From positions 36,648-100,647 of the forward strand of contig JAOARY010000006.1 in the NCBI GenBank assembly GCA_025210335.1: a DNA stretch of 64,000 bases, written 5' to 3'. Position 1 is the stretch's first letter; the number at the start of each line of letters is the position of its first letter. Of this stretch, positions 37,411 to 46,137 are shown piece after piece. This stretch comes from Peptostreptococcaceae bacterium (GTDB taxonomy: Bacteria; Bacillota; Clostridia; Peptostreptococcales; Peptostreptococcaceae). The notes under the pieces were generated by a model. It made no database searches and was not told the origin of the DNA. It worked only from the letters and a program-made list of their open reading frames with translations. A program made the position numbers and the translations under genes.

Positions 37411-39702
37411 TTATTGTAATTTAGTTTTTATTTCATTATCTAGTTCAAAACTTTCATCATATATTTTAAGTTTTAGTTTTTCGCCTTTTTCTAATTTGAT
37501 CAAGATATTTTCTTTATCTATAGATATTTTTAATAATCTATTTCTGTAGTTAATCTTAAATGAATAACTATCCCATTCGTTAGGCATAAATGGTGCAAAT
37601 TTAAGTTCTTCATTATAAGTTCTCATTCCAGCAAATCCATGAACTATTGCTAACCAGCTTCCTGTCATAGATGTGATATGAAGCCCATCTTCTGTATCAT
37701 TATTATAATTGTCTAAATCTAATCTAGCCGTTCTATGATACATTTCAAGAGCTTTTTCTTCCATCTTAAGTTCAGCAGCTAAAATAGAGTGAACACAAGG
37801 TGATAAGCTTGATTCATGAACAGTCATAGGTTCATAGAATTCAAAATTTTTCTTTTTTTGCTCATAGGAGAACTCTTCATTAAAGAAATAAAAACCTTGT
37901 AAAACATCTGCTTGTTTTATAAAACAAGAACGAAGTATTTTATCCCAAGACCATTTTTGATTAAGTGGTAAATGTTTAGGATCCAAATCTTTAACTTTTA
38001 TTAATTCTTTATCTAAGAATGTATCGTGTTGAACAAATACATCTAATTCTTTGTCATATGGATAATACATATTATCTATAATATCTTTGAACTTATCTAA
38101 TTCGTTATCCTTTATATTTAATTTATCTATTTTGTCTGATAAATTTTCTTTTTTAAGATAGTCTATAACTTCTAATGTATATTTAAGTGTCCATGTAGCA
38201 ATTTTATTAGTATACCAGTTGTTGTTGATATTATTTTCATATTCATTAGGACCTGTAACACCATGAATCATATATTGATTTTTTCTACTATTATAATGAA
38301 CCCTAGATGCCCAGAATCTCGATAAAGAAATCAATACATCTATACCAAATTCTTTTAGATATTCTTTATCACCAGTATAATTAACATAATTATAAATAGC
38401 ATGAGCCATAGCACCATTTCTGTGAATTTCTTCAAAAGTTATTTCCCATTCATTATGGCATTCTATACCTGTAAATGTTACCATTGGATAAAGTGCACCT
38501 TCCAAACCTTGTTTCTTAGCATTTACAAAGGCATTATCTAATTGATTATATCTATAAAGAAGTAAATTTTTACTAATATTACTATCAGCAATTGATAAAT
38601 ACATTGGAATTGCATATGCTTCAGTATCCCAATAAGTTGCTCCACCGTATTTTTCACCCGTAAAACCTTTAGGGCCAATATTTAATCTTTTATCTTCACC
38701 ATAATAAGTTGAGAATAGGTGGAATATATTAAATCTAATACCTTGTTGGGCTTCTATTGAACCTTTTATTTCAACATCAGCAAGTTCCCAACGTTTGTTC
38801 CAAAGTTCTTCATGTTTTTGTTTAAGTAAGTCAAATCCTAAGTCAAAAGCCGTATTTAGTATATCTAATGATTTATCTAATAATTCATTTTCGCTATAAT
38901 CTCTGCTTGTTGTAACAGATATTATCTTATCTAAATATATTTCTTCGCCTTCATTAGCTTCTAAGATTATATTTTGTTCTACATATGATTTGCATTCATT
39001 AGTATTTATATCAAATTCTTTGTTTAATTTAGTCTTCATAGAAGTACAAACACTAAATTGTTCAATTGAAAATGGATTTTTAATTGTTTTCATAGTCAAA
39101 TAACCATATTCATCAGAGATTTTTTTGTCTGTTTCTAACCAGAATTTCTCTTCATAATTAGAATCTTCATTAGAAATATTACCATCTAAATATGGTATGA
39201 ATTTTATTTTACAACTGTGATTTAGCGGTTTTACATTATATCTAATTGCACAAATTTCTTTTATATCTATGCTTAAGAATCTAATAACTTCTATTTTTGT
39301 TTCTTTATTATCATCTATAAGAATGAAACTTCTTTTTAATACACCATTTTTCATATCTAATTCTTTATGAAAATCTTTGATATTAGCTTTAGCCAAATCT
39401 AACTGCTTATCATTTATAAAGACTTTGATTCCTATAAAATCTGTTGCATTTATAACTTTTCCAAAATACTCTGGATAACCGTTTTTCCACCAACCTACTT
39501 TAGTTTTATCTGGATACCAAACTCCAGCTATATAAGTTCCTTTATGAAAATCATCACTATAAGATTCTTCAAAATTACCTCTAAGTCCCATATATCCATT
39601 ACCTAAAGAAGTTATACTTTCACAAAATCTCATATCTTCTTTTGAAAATTTATTTTGAATGATTTTCCATTCATCTATCTTAAAAATATCCTTTTGAAAC
39701 AT
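37411..39702 (-). CDS. mapA: Maltose phosphorylase (GH65)
   Basis: 763 aa, the usual length. The N-terminal text ([52 protein letters not shown]) closely follows lactic-acid-bacterial maltose phosphorylases. [15 protein letters not shown] is the sugar/phosphate region and TGPNEYENN carries the general acid at Glu487, the same number as in the Lactobacillus brevis enzyme. It cleaves maltose with phosphate to glucose and beta-glucose-1-phosphate, which pgmB uses. Trehalose or kojibiose phosphorylase are less likely from the N-terminal pattern. AAGGGAGG precedes the ATG. Confidence 0.92.
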   Translation of the reverse strand: MFQKDIFKIDEWKIIQNKFSKEDMRFCESITSLGNGYMGLRGNFEESYSDDFHKGTYIAGVWYPDKTKVGWWKNGYPEYFGKVINATDFIGIKVFINDKQLDLAKANIKDFHKELDMKNGVLKRSFILIDDNKETKIEVIRFLSIDIKEICAIRYNVKPLNHSCKIKFIPYLDGNISNEDSNYEEKFWLETDKKISDEYGYLTMKTIKNPFSIEQFSVCTSMKTKLNKEFDINTNECKSYVEQNIILEANEGEEIYLDKIISVTTSRDYSENELLDKSLDILNTAFDLGFDLLKQKHEELWNKRWELADVEIKGSIEAQQGIRFNIFHLFSTYYGEDKRLNIGPKGFTGEKYGGATYWDTEAYAIPMYLSIADSNISKNLLLYRYNQLDNAFVNAKKQGLEGALYPMVTFTGIECHNEWEITFEEIHRNGAMAHAIYNYVNYTGDKEYLKEFGIDVLISLSRFWASRVHYNSRKNQYMIHGVTGPNEYENNINNNWYTNKIATWTLKYTLEVIDYLKKENLSDKIDKLNIKDNELDKFKDIIDNMYYPYDKELDVFVQHDTFLDKELIKVKDLDPKHLPLNQKWSWDKILRSCFIKQADVLQGFYFFNEEFSYEQKKKNFEFYEPMTVHESSLSPCVHSILAAELKMEEKALEMYHRTARLDLDNYNNDTEDGLHITSMTGSWLAIVHGFAGMRTYNEELKFAPFMPNEWDSYSFKINYRNRLLKISIDKENILIKLEKGEKLKLKIYDESFELDNEIKTKLQ

Positions 39703-39740
39703 ATTAATCCTCCCTTATAAAGCTTGTATCTATATATTTT

Positions 39741-40562
39741 TTATTTTATAGAACCTTGTGTAATTCCTTTTATAATATGTTTTTGAGCAACAAAATAAAC
39801 AATTATAACTGGTATTATTGCAAGTGTTAAACCAGCAAGTGCTAAATGCCATTGTTTTGTATATTCTCCAAAGAAGAAGAACATTCTAAGTGGTATAGTT
39901 TGTATTCCTGGCTTATTGATTACAAGTGCAGGAAGTAAGTAGTCATTCCATATCCAAATAGTATTTAATATACCAACTGTAACTGTTATAGGTTTTAACA
40001 TTGGAAGTATTATATACCAAAACACTTGAAATCTATTACAACCATCTATTATTGCAGCTTCATCTAATGAAACTGGAATTGACTTTATAGTTCCATGATA
40101 TAAAAATATTGATAAACTTGATCCAAAACCTAAATACATAAATATTAGGCCACCTCTATTTAATAGATTTAATTTACCCATAAAAGATACAAGAGGTATC
40201 ATAACAGATTGAAATGGTATAAGCATAGCTGCGACAAATACAAAGAATATTATAGAACTTAATTTTGTCTTTGTTCTAGCTAGTGCATATGCAGCCATTG
40301 ATGAGAATATAACTACAACAATAACACTTAATACTGTTATAAGTACTGAATTGAAAAAAGTTTGTAAGAAATCTAATTTTTCTGCTGCTGTAAAAAAGTT
40401 ATCAAAAGTTGGGTTTTGAGGCATTTTTAAAGTCCCTGAAAAGATTTCTCTTTTAGTTTTGAATGCATTTACAATCATTAAATAAAAAGGTGAAAGCCAA
40501 ATTAATCCCAGTAAAATACCTAATATTTCGACTATATATAATTTTCTTTTCTTATGCTTCAT
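39741..40562 (-). CDS. malG: MalG-type sugar ABC permease
   Basis: 273 aa with six predicted membrane helices and the EAA loop (SLDEAAIIDGCNRFQVFWYIILPML) that docks on the ATPase. CUT1 family inner-membrane subunit. Its start codon overlaps the malF stop by one base (TAATG), so the two are translationally coupled. The cognate ATPase is not in this operon and is probably msmX. Confidence 0.93.
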   Translation of the reverse strand: MKHKKRKLYIVEILGILLGLIWLSPFYLMIVNAFKTKREIFSGTLKMPQNPTFDNFFTAAEKLDFLQTFFNSVLITVLSVIVVVIFSSMAAYALARTKTKLSSIIFFVFVAAMLIPFQSVMIPLVSFMGKLNLLNRGGLIFMYLGFGSSLSIFLYHGTIKSIPVSLDEAAIIDGCNRFQVFWYIILPMLKPITVTVGILNTIWIWNDYLLPALVINKPGIQTIPLRMFFFFGEYTKQWHLALAGLTLAIIPVIIVYFVAQKHIIKGITQGSIK

Positions 40563-41428
40563 TACATCTCCACCTCTTTCTTCTTGTTATAATAAACTTG
40601 AGTCAATGATATTACTGCTACTATCAAGAAAAATACAAGTGCTTTACCTTGTGCGTAAGCCATTTTATTTTCAGTAAAAGCAGTATTAAATATATTCATG
40701 GCAACCATTTGAGTCGAATTATATGGTGCCCCTCCTGTTAATGATAAGTTTTGATCATATAATTTAAATGAATTTGATAAAGTTAAAAACATACTAACAG
40801 TAAAAGCTGGTGCTATAAGTGGAAATACAATATGTCTAAATTTCTGAAATGGATTAGCACCATCTATTTCAGCTGCTTCTAATAATGATTGAGGAATACC
40901 TTCAAGATGTGCTATATAAATAACCATTACATATCCAGCCATTTGCCAAGACATAAGTATTACAAGTCCTAAAAATCCAGTAGTTGTAGTTGAAAGCCAA
41001 CCTTTTAACATTTCAATACCAAGAAGTTCTCCGGCTGAGGCAAAAGCTTTTGTGAATATAAACTGCCATATAAAACCAAGTATTAATCCACCAATTAAGT
41101 TTGGCATGAAAAATATTGTTCTTAATATTTTGTTTGTTTTGATGTTTTGAGTTACTATAAGTGCTAAAGATAACCCAAAGAAATTGATAAATATAATAGA
41201 TACTATTGCAAATAACGATGTAAACTTAAGTGAATCTCTAAAACCTTCATCTCCTAGAAGCTTTATGTAATTTTTAAAACCTACAAACGTTGGAGCATCT
41301 ATACCATTCCAAGATGTGAACGAATAATAAATTCCATAAAATAGTGGTACAACAACGACCATAAAAAGCCCTATTAAAACTGGTGCTAAAAATAGCCAAA
41401 AAGATAAATCATGCTTTGTTTTTTTCAT
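40562..41428 (-). CDS. malF: MalF-type sugar ABC permease
   Basis: 288 aa from the ATG at 41428, which follows AAAGGAGG; a longer frame to 41452 has no site. Six membrane helices and the EAA loop SLLEAAEIDGANPFQKFRHIVFPLI are visible. Partner of malG in a CUT1 importer for maltose-type oligosaccharides. Separated from malE by a 157-bp region with two hairpins that probably lowers its expression relative to the binding protein. Confidence 0.93.
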   Translation of the reverse strand: MKKTKHDLSFWLFLAPVLIGLFMVVVVPLFYGIYYSFTSWNGIDAPTFVGFKNYIKLLGDEGFRDSLKFTSLFAIVSIIFINFFGLSLALIVTQNIKTNKILRTIFFMPNLIGGLILGFIWQFIFTKAFASAGELLGIEMLKGWLSTTTTGFLGLVILMSWQMAGYVMVIYIAHLEGIPQSLLEAAEIDGANPFQKFRHIVFPLIAPAFTVSMFLTLSNSFKLYDQNLSLTGGAPYNSTQMVAMNIFNTAFTENKMAYAQGKALVFFLIVAVISLTQVYYNKKKEVEM

Positions 41429-41479
41429 TATACTTCCTCCTTTTATTACCATATATTCCCCTTTGATCTTATAAAAAAG

Positions 41480-41530
41480 TCCTCTGCTTTAAAATCTTAA
41501 ATAGATTGGTTAAAATTTTAAAGCAGAGGA
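41480..41530 (-). terminator. Terminator-like hairpin between malE and malF
   Basis: Perfect 16-bp stem (TCCTCTGCTTTAAAAT and complement) with a 19-nt loop; on the minus strand it is followed by ACTTTTTT. It should stop part of the transcription from malE and let the rest continue into malFG, a common way to express more binding protein than permease. Confidence 0.75.
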
Positions 41531-41537
41531 TTTTTGC

Positions 41538-41557
41538 AAGGGAGGATTTCCTCCCTT
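41538..41557 (-). other. Second GC-rich hairpin after malE
   Basis: AAGGGAGG-ATTT-CCTCCCTT, an 8-bp stem with tetraloop located 28 bp after the malE stop and before the terminator-like hairpin. It has no T tail, so an mRNA 3'-end stabiliser is more likely than a terminator. Confidence 0.5.
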
Positions 41558-41585
41558 TTAAAACCCTTTTATTTATTAAAAATAA

Positions 41586-42890
41586 TTACTCTGCTCTTTC
41601 TTCAGACCAAGCGTCTTTAGCAGTATTTATTACTTCTTCCCATGAAGCATTTCCGCCTAAGTATTTTTGTAAGTTAGCACCTAAGTTATTCATTCCCCAA
41701 CCAGATGGATATCCCATGAATACCCAACCAATAGTTTTACCATTAGAAGTATATTCATATATTTCTTTAGATAGAGGATCTGATAATTTAGAAGTATCAT
41801 AACCATCATATGCAGGTATGAATTTGAATTTAGTTAAAACATATTCTTTTCCAGTTTCAGATGTATACATCCAGTCAATAAATTCTTTAGAAGCTTTTAT
41901 TACTGCATCATCTTTAGTATTATTAACAGCCCAATACATTGGAATACCAACAGCTATACTATCTGATTTGTAACCATCAACAGGAACAGGAATTATACCG
42001 ATATTGTTATCTGCAAATTCTTGATCTATACCAGCTATACTTCCATAAACCCAGTTACCTTGTTTGATCATAGCAACTTTACCCATAGAGAATAATTCTT
42101 CTACTTGTTGAGAGTAATCTAAACTTATAGTAGGTTGAACTGAATATTTATTTTGTAAATCAACTATTTTTTTCATAGCTTGACTATATTTAAAATCTAA
42201 TGTTTTAGCATCAAAAGTTTTATTTATATCTTCATCAAATTCTGGTGATATAAATAAGTTAGATAAATGAAGTCCTGTAACCCAAGTTTCTTTACCAGCA
42301 AAAGCAAATACTGATTTTAGTCCAAGGTCTTCTTTTTTGGAATCTAACATTTTTACTGCTTCTTCAAATTTAGCATAAGAATCTAGAGATTTAGGGTCTA
42401 TACCAGCTTTTTCAAATACTGCTTTATTATATATAAAACCATAACCTTCTTGGTTGAAAGGTAAGCCTAAAACTTTTCCTTCTCTTGTTACTGATTTTAA
42501 AGTACCTGGTAAAGCAGCAGTAGAAGCGTTAGTGTCACTTAAATCTGTTAATTTGCTTTGCCAATCTTTAACATCTTGTGGTCCTCCAACATTAAATATT
42601 GCAGGTTCGTTACCTGATGCAAATTTAGATCTTAGTGCTGCACCATAATCGTCCCCTCCACCTACAGTAGTTATATTGATTTTTACACCATCATGTTCTT
42701 TTTCATATTCTTTTGCCAATGCTTCAAATTGATCTTTAAATTCTACTTTGAATTGGAATATATCAACAACAGTTTTGTTCTCATCTGTAGCTGAGTCTGT
42801 AGAAGTATTAGTAGAAGAATTACAACCTGCAAATAGTGATATACTAAGTAGTCCTGTTAAAAAAAGAGATGTTAATTTTTTTAATTTCAT
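41586..42890 (-). CDS. malE: Extracellular sugar-binding lipoprotein (MalE type)
   Basis: 434 aa from the ATG at 42890 (GGGAGGG upstream). A lipoprotein signal (MKLKKLTSLFLTGLLSISLF, then AGC) places the modified Cys at residue 23, followed by a Ser/Thr-rich linker. The mature part is a family 1 solute-binding protein (WVTGLHLSNLF, KVAMIKQGNWVYGSI, KEFIDWMYTSETGKEYV). It delivers the sugar to MalFG. The long upstream open frame has no site and overlaps the operator region. A LacI-type operator lies about 157 bp upstream. Confidence 0.92.
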   Translation of the reverse strand: MKLKKLTSLFLTGLLSISLFAGCNSSTNTSTDSATDENKTVVDIFQFKVEFKDQFEALAKEYEKEHDGVKINITTVGGGDDYGAALRSKFASGNEPAIFNVGGPQDVKDWQSKLTDLSDTNASTAALPGTLKSVTREGKVLGLPFNQEGYGFIYNKAVFEKAGIDPKSLDSYAKFEEAVKMLDSKKEDLGLKSVFAFAGKETWVTGLHLSNLFISPEFDEDINKTFDAKTLDFKYSQAMKKIVDLQNKYSVQPTISLDYSQQVEELFSMGKVAMIKQGNWVYGSIAGIDQEFADNNIGIIPVPVDGYKSDSIAVGIPMYWAVNNTKDDAVIKASKEFIDWMYTSETGKEYVLTKFKFIPAYDGYDTSKLSDPLSKEIYEYTSNGKTIGWVFMGYPSGWGMNNLGANLQKYLGGNASWEEVINTAKDAWSEERAE

Positions 42891-43046
42891 TTTGTTCCCT
42901 CCCATTATTTTTAAGCTATATATTTTTAGGAATTTAAATTTAAAAAAAATCCTTAAAAACCATTCATTATATATCCCAAATTTAGATTTTTTAACATTTA
43001 ATTTTAAATTGCAAAAAATTAAATTATAGAATAATTGATTTAATTT

Positions 43047-43066
43047 TTGTTCAAACGTTTGCACAA
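43047..43066. promoter_or_regulatory. LacI-type operator upstream of malE
   Basis: TTGTTCAAACGTTTGCACAA, with a perfect CAAACGTTTG core. Read on the minus strand it shares TTGTGCAA-[A/T]CG[T/A]-TTG-ACAA with the palindrome before the lacI gene. The central CG is typical of LacI-family sites. It lies between the lacI stop and malE. Confidence 0.75.
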
Positions 43067-43096
43067 ATGACTAAAAAAATAATTTAATATCAAAAT

Positions 43097-44119
43097 TTAA
43101 CTATTTGTAGAAGCTCTCATAATAAGTTCATAATTAATAATATTTCTTTTATCTACATTATTATTATGCATGATATCAAATAAGACTTCGCAAGCTCTTT
43201 CACCTAATTTTGAAGAATGAATTTTTATTGATGTTATAGGTGGATTTGAATATTTAGTAAAAATTCCATCATTAAATGCTGCAATTAAAACATCTTTAGG
43301 AACTTTTAAATTCTTTTCTTGTAATTTTTTTATAGCACCTGCACACATTAAATCATCTGTAATTATAATTCCATCAGGAATAATATTTAAATCTAATAAT
43401 TTCTGCATTGAATTATAACCTTTTTCTTCGCTAAATTTATCTGTAATGATAAATTCATCATATAATCTGAGATTAAAGTTCTCCATAGCTTTTTTATAAC
43501 CTTCTAATCTTTTTATGGTAACTATTGAATTATGTTCTCCTCCGATGAATGCAATTTTTTTGCAATTTCGTTGAATCAAATGTTTTGTAAGATCATAAGA
43601 TGCAAGGAAGTTATCTGTGTCAACTTCGTAAATATCATTATATTCCATACAAGTACCTATTAAAACAAAAGGAAATTCCCTTTTTCTTAAATATCTTATA
43701 CTTTCATCTTTTAAACTAGATCTCATAAGTATTATTCCATCGACTTTTTTGCTATTAATAAATCTTTTTACAACATCTATTTCATTTTCATTTGATGAAG
43801 ATATTAATAAATCATATCCTTTGGTATTAGCTATATGAGCAATACCTCTTAAACTTTCTTGAAAGAAAGAATTCATATAAAAATCTTCAGATGAACAAGG
43901 AATAACAAGTCCAATTGTTTTAGTTTCATTTATAGCAAGGCTTCTAGCTATTGCATTAGGATGATAACCAAGTTCATCCATAATCTTAAAAACCTTTTCC
44001 TTAGTCTTAAGACTTATTCGAGGGCTATTTGAAATAACTCGCGATACAGTCGAAGGTGAAACTCCTGCTTCTTTAGCAACTGTTTTTATTGTTACATTTT
44101 TCTTTTTGATTTTAATCAC
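43097..44119 (-). CDS. LacI-family repressor of the maltose operon
   Basis: 340 aa if begun at the GTG at 44119; the open frame continues to 44200 but that part covers the promoter and operator and is not coding. The start is uncertain because AAAGGG abuts the GTG. HTH: VTIKTVAKEAGVSPSTVSRV followed by ISNSPRISLKTKEKV. The effector domain resembles MalR/CcpA-type sugar-binding repressors (IGLVIPCSSEDFYMNSFF, FPFVLIGTCMEYNDIYEVDTDN, DGIIITDDLMCAGAI). It probably represses itself and malEFG-mapA-malL-pgmB and is released by a maltodextrin or related sugar. Confidence 0.88.
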   Translation of the reverse strand: MIKIKKKNVTIKTVAKEAGVSPSTVSRVISNSPRISLKTKEKVFKIMDELGYHPNAIARSLAINETKTIGLVIPCSSEDFYMNSFFQESLRGIAHIANTKGYDLLISSSNENEIDVVKRFINSKKVDGIILMRSSLKDESIRYLRKREFPFVLIGTCMEYNDIYEVDTDNFLASYDLTKHLIQRNCKKIAFIGGEHNSIVTIKRLEGYKKAMENFNLRLYDEFIITDKFSEEKGYNSMQKLLDLNIIPDGIIITDDLMCAGAIKKLQEKNLKVPKDVLIAAFNDGIFTKYSNPPITSIKIHSSKLGERACEVLFDIMHNNNVDKRNIINYELIMRASTNS

Positions 44120-44137
44120 CCTTTGAAAGAATAGTAA

Positions 44138-44157
44138 TTGTGCAATCGATTGCACAA
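44138..44157. promoter_or_regulatory. LacI-type operator before the lacI gene
   Basis: TTGTGCAATCGATTGCACAA is a perfect 20-bp palindrome centred on CG. It lies just after the predicted transcription start of the repressor gene, where a bound repressor would block elongation. It differs from the malE site at only four positions when aligned in the same orientation. Confidence 0.8.
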
Positions 44158-44171
44158 CCATCTTTAAAAAC

Positions 44172-44200
44172 ATATTAGCATAATTTTTAAACAATTTCAA
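44172..44200 (-). promoter_or_regulatory. Promoter of the lacI gene
   Basis: On the minus strand TTGAAA (complement of 44195-44200), 17-bp spacer, TAATAT (complement of 44172-44177). The operator follows about 14 bp after the -10 box. Confidence 0.6.
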
Positions 44201-44332
44201 CTATTTTAATTTTTTAAAGCGAATAAAAGGTTAAAATATCAGAGTAATAATACCCTAAAATAGTTTTAAAAAAACAAAAAAAAGTGTATAATAGATTGTA
44301 TTTTTAAATTTTTTTTAAGAAGGTGATGTTTT

Positions 44333-45703
44333 ATGAAAAAAAGAGTAAATCTTACAAGAGGAGATATCAGAACAGCTTTAATAAGTATGGCATTACCTAT
44401 AATGGCCACATCATTTGTTCAGATGGCTTATAATTTGACTGATATGATTTGGATTGGTATAAATGGAAGTAAATCAACGGCAGCAGTTGGTACAGCTGGT
44501 TTTTATACATGGCTTGCTATGGGTATCATAGCACTTACTAAATCAGGTTGTGAAATTAATGTATCACAATCATATGGAGCAAAAGATTATAAAGGAGTTA
44601 AATCTTATGTACAAACAGGGTTTAAATTAAATATTTTAATTGGGGCTATATATGCTTTTATAGTATTTTTTGCTAGAGATTTTTTGGTTTCGATATTTAA
44701 TATAGAAGATAAAGATGTTTTGATGATGGCTTCAGATTATCTAAAGATAATATGTTTTTTTATGCCTTTTTATTTTTTAAATCCATTATTAACTGGAATA
44801 TTAAATGGTTATGGAGATAGTAAAACACCATTTAAAATCAATGTTGTTGGACTTTTTGTTAATATGATATTAGATCCAGCTCTTATATTAGGAATTGGGA
44901 TTTTTCCTAAAATGGGGGTAAAGGGAGCAGCATTAGCAACGGGAATTGCACAATTAATAGTATGTGTATTATTTATATATAATATAGTAAAGAATGAAGA
45001 TTTGATAGATAATGAATCGATGAAAGAAAAGTTTAATAAAAACTATGCAAGAAATATATTAAAAATAGGAATTCCTATATCTTTAAACATGTCTATGTTT
45101 TGTGGTTTTTCGATGGTTATAGCAAGTATAATTGGTTCATTTGGTGCAGTTGCTATTGCCGTTCAAAAGGTAGGCTCTCAAATAGAATCAATTTCTTGGA
45201 TGACTTCAACTGGATTTGCAACGGCTCTTGGTGCATTTGTAGGACAAAATTATGGTGCAAAACAATTAGATAGAATCAAAGATGGTTATAAAACTGCTAT
45301 AAAAATAGTATTTGCTGTTGGGATAATAGCATCCTTAATATTAATATTAGGAGCAAAACCGATTTTTTATATATTTTTAAGAGAAGAAGAAGCATTAAAT
45401 ATAGGAATAAGATATTTGCAAATATTAGGTTTGTCTCAATTTTTTATGTGTGTTGAAATAACTCTTTCAGGTGCATTTAATGGACTAGGTAAAACAAAAA
45501 TACCTGCATATGTGAGTATTATTTTTACAGGAGCTAGAATTCCTATTGCAATAATACTTTCAAAATATACTTCGCTTGGTTTAGATGGTGTTTGGTGGAC
45601 TATAAGTATGACAAGTGTACTTAAAGGAATTATAATTTATATATGGTTTAATAAATATATAAGAAGTAAAAAATTTAAAGAATCATTTGATCTTGCATTA
45701 TAA
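44333..45703 (+). CDS. MATE-family efflux transporter
   Basis: 456 aa with about 12 membrane helices. Typical MATE text: LPIMATSFVQMAYNLTDMIWIG, FFMPFYFLNPLLTGILNGYGD, NMILDPALILGIGIFPKMGVKGAALAT, LSGAFNGLGKTKIPA. It exports drugs or metabolites by Na+ or H+ antiport; the substrate is unknown. GAAGGTGA precedes the ATG. Divergent from lacI but the operator lies nearer lacI, so co-regulation is not implied. Confidence 0.92.
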   Translation: MKKRVNLTRGDIRTALISMALPIMATSFVQMAYNLTDMIWIGINGSKSTAAVGTAGFYTWLAMGIIALTKSGCEINVSQSYGAKDYKGVKSYVQTGFKLNILIGAIYAFIVFFARDFLVSIFNIEDKDVLMMASDYLKIICFFMPFYFLNPLLTGILNGYGDSKTPFKINVVGLFVNMILDPALILGIGIFPKMGVKGAALATGIAQLIVCVLFIYNIVKNEDLIDNESMKEKFNKNYARNILKIGIPISLNMSMFCGFSMVIASIIGSFGAVAIAVQKVGSQIESISWMTSTGFATALGAFVGQNYGAKQLDRIKDGYKTAIKIVFAVGIIASLILILGAKPIFYIFLREEEALNIGIRYLQILGLSQFFMCVEITLSGAFNGLGKTKIPAYVSIIFTGARIPIAIILSKYTSLGLDGVWWTISMTSVLKGIIIYIWFNKYIRSKKFKESFDLAL

Positions 45704-45787
45704 AATTTATTTATAATTTATTGAAAATAAATTTTTTATTTGATAGTATAATAGAGAAAATTTTTTATTAAGTAAGGAGAGATTTTA

Positions 45788-46006
45788 ATGGAAGCTAAAA
45801 TTCAAGCAACGATTGATAAGGTACGTCCAATTCTTCAAAGAGATGGTGGCGATGTTGAGTTTATAAGTTTTTTAGATGGTGTTGTTAAAGTTAGATTACA
45901 AGGTGCTTGTGGAAATTGTCCTGGAGCGACAATGACTTTAAAAATGCTTATAGAAAAAGTATTAAAAGAAGATATTCCTGAAGTTAAAGAAGTTGTTAGA
46001 GTTTAA
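45788..46006 (+). CDS. NifU C-terminal-domain Fe-S scaffold (Nfu type)
   Basis: 72 aa consisting only of the NifU C-terminal domain: VRPILQRDGGDVEFISFLDGVVKVRLQGACGNCPGATMTLK. The CxxC in ACGNCPGA binds a labile 4Fe-4S cluster for transfer to target proteins. AAGGAGAG precedes the ATG. Single-gene unit ending at a strong terminator. Confidence 0.92.
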   Translation: MEAKIQATIDKVRPILQRDGGDVEFISFLDGVVKVRLQGACGNCPGATMTLKMLIEKVLKEDIPEVKEVVRV

Positions 46007-46017
46007 TTAAGCAAAAT

Positions 46018-46067
46018 AAAACTGGGTAGAATATAATTTTAATTATATTTTTACTCAGTTTTTTTTA
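46018..46067 (+). terminator. Intrinsic terminator after the Nfu gene
   Basis: AACTGGGTA pairs with TACTCAGTT (one G-T) and inner AATATAA with TTATATT; eight T residues follow. Confidence 0.88.
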
Positions 46068-46072
46068 TTGTG

Positions 46073-46101
46073 TTGATTTATATAAATCTAAAATGTATAA
46101 T
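46073..46101 (+). promoter_or_regulatory. Promoter of uvrBA
   Basis: TTGATT (46073-46078), 17-bp spacer, TATAAT (46096-46101), directly after the terminator of the preceding gene. Confidence 0.75.
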
Positions 46102-46109
46102 CTAAATAA

Positions 46110-46121
46110 GAACATAAGTTC
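46110..46121. promoter_or_regulatory. LexA (SOS) box before uvrB
   Basis: GAACATAAGTTC matches the Gram-positive LexA/DinR consensus GAAC-N4-GTTC exactly in both half-sites. It begins eight bases after the -10 box, over the start of transcription, and so should repress uvrBA until DNA damage. Confidence 0.8.
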
Positions 46122-46137
46122 GAGAAGAGGTGATATT

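Noticed and set aside
42891..43064. N-terminal extension of MalE
   Set aside because: No ribosome-binding site, and it would bury the lipoprotein signal peptide that starts at 42890.
43047..43066. Reading the malE palindrome as a CcpA cre site
   Set aside because: It deviates from the cre consensus at two positions and matches the perfect palindrome before lacI much better; CcpA binding as a secondary effect is not excluded.
44120..44200. N-terminal extension of the LacI protein
   Set aside because: It would translate the promoter and the operator palindrome; LacI proteins begin just before the VTIKTVAKEAG helix.
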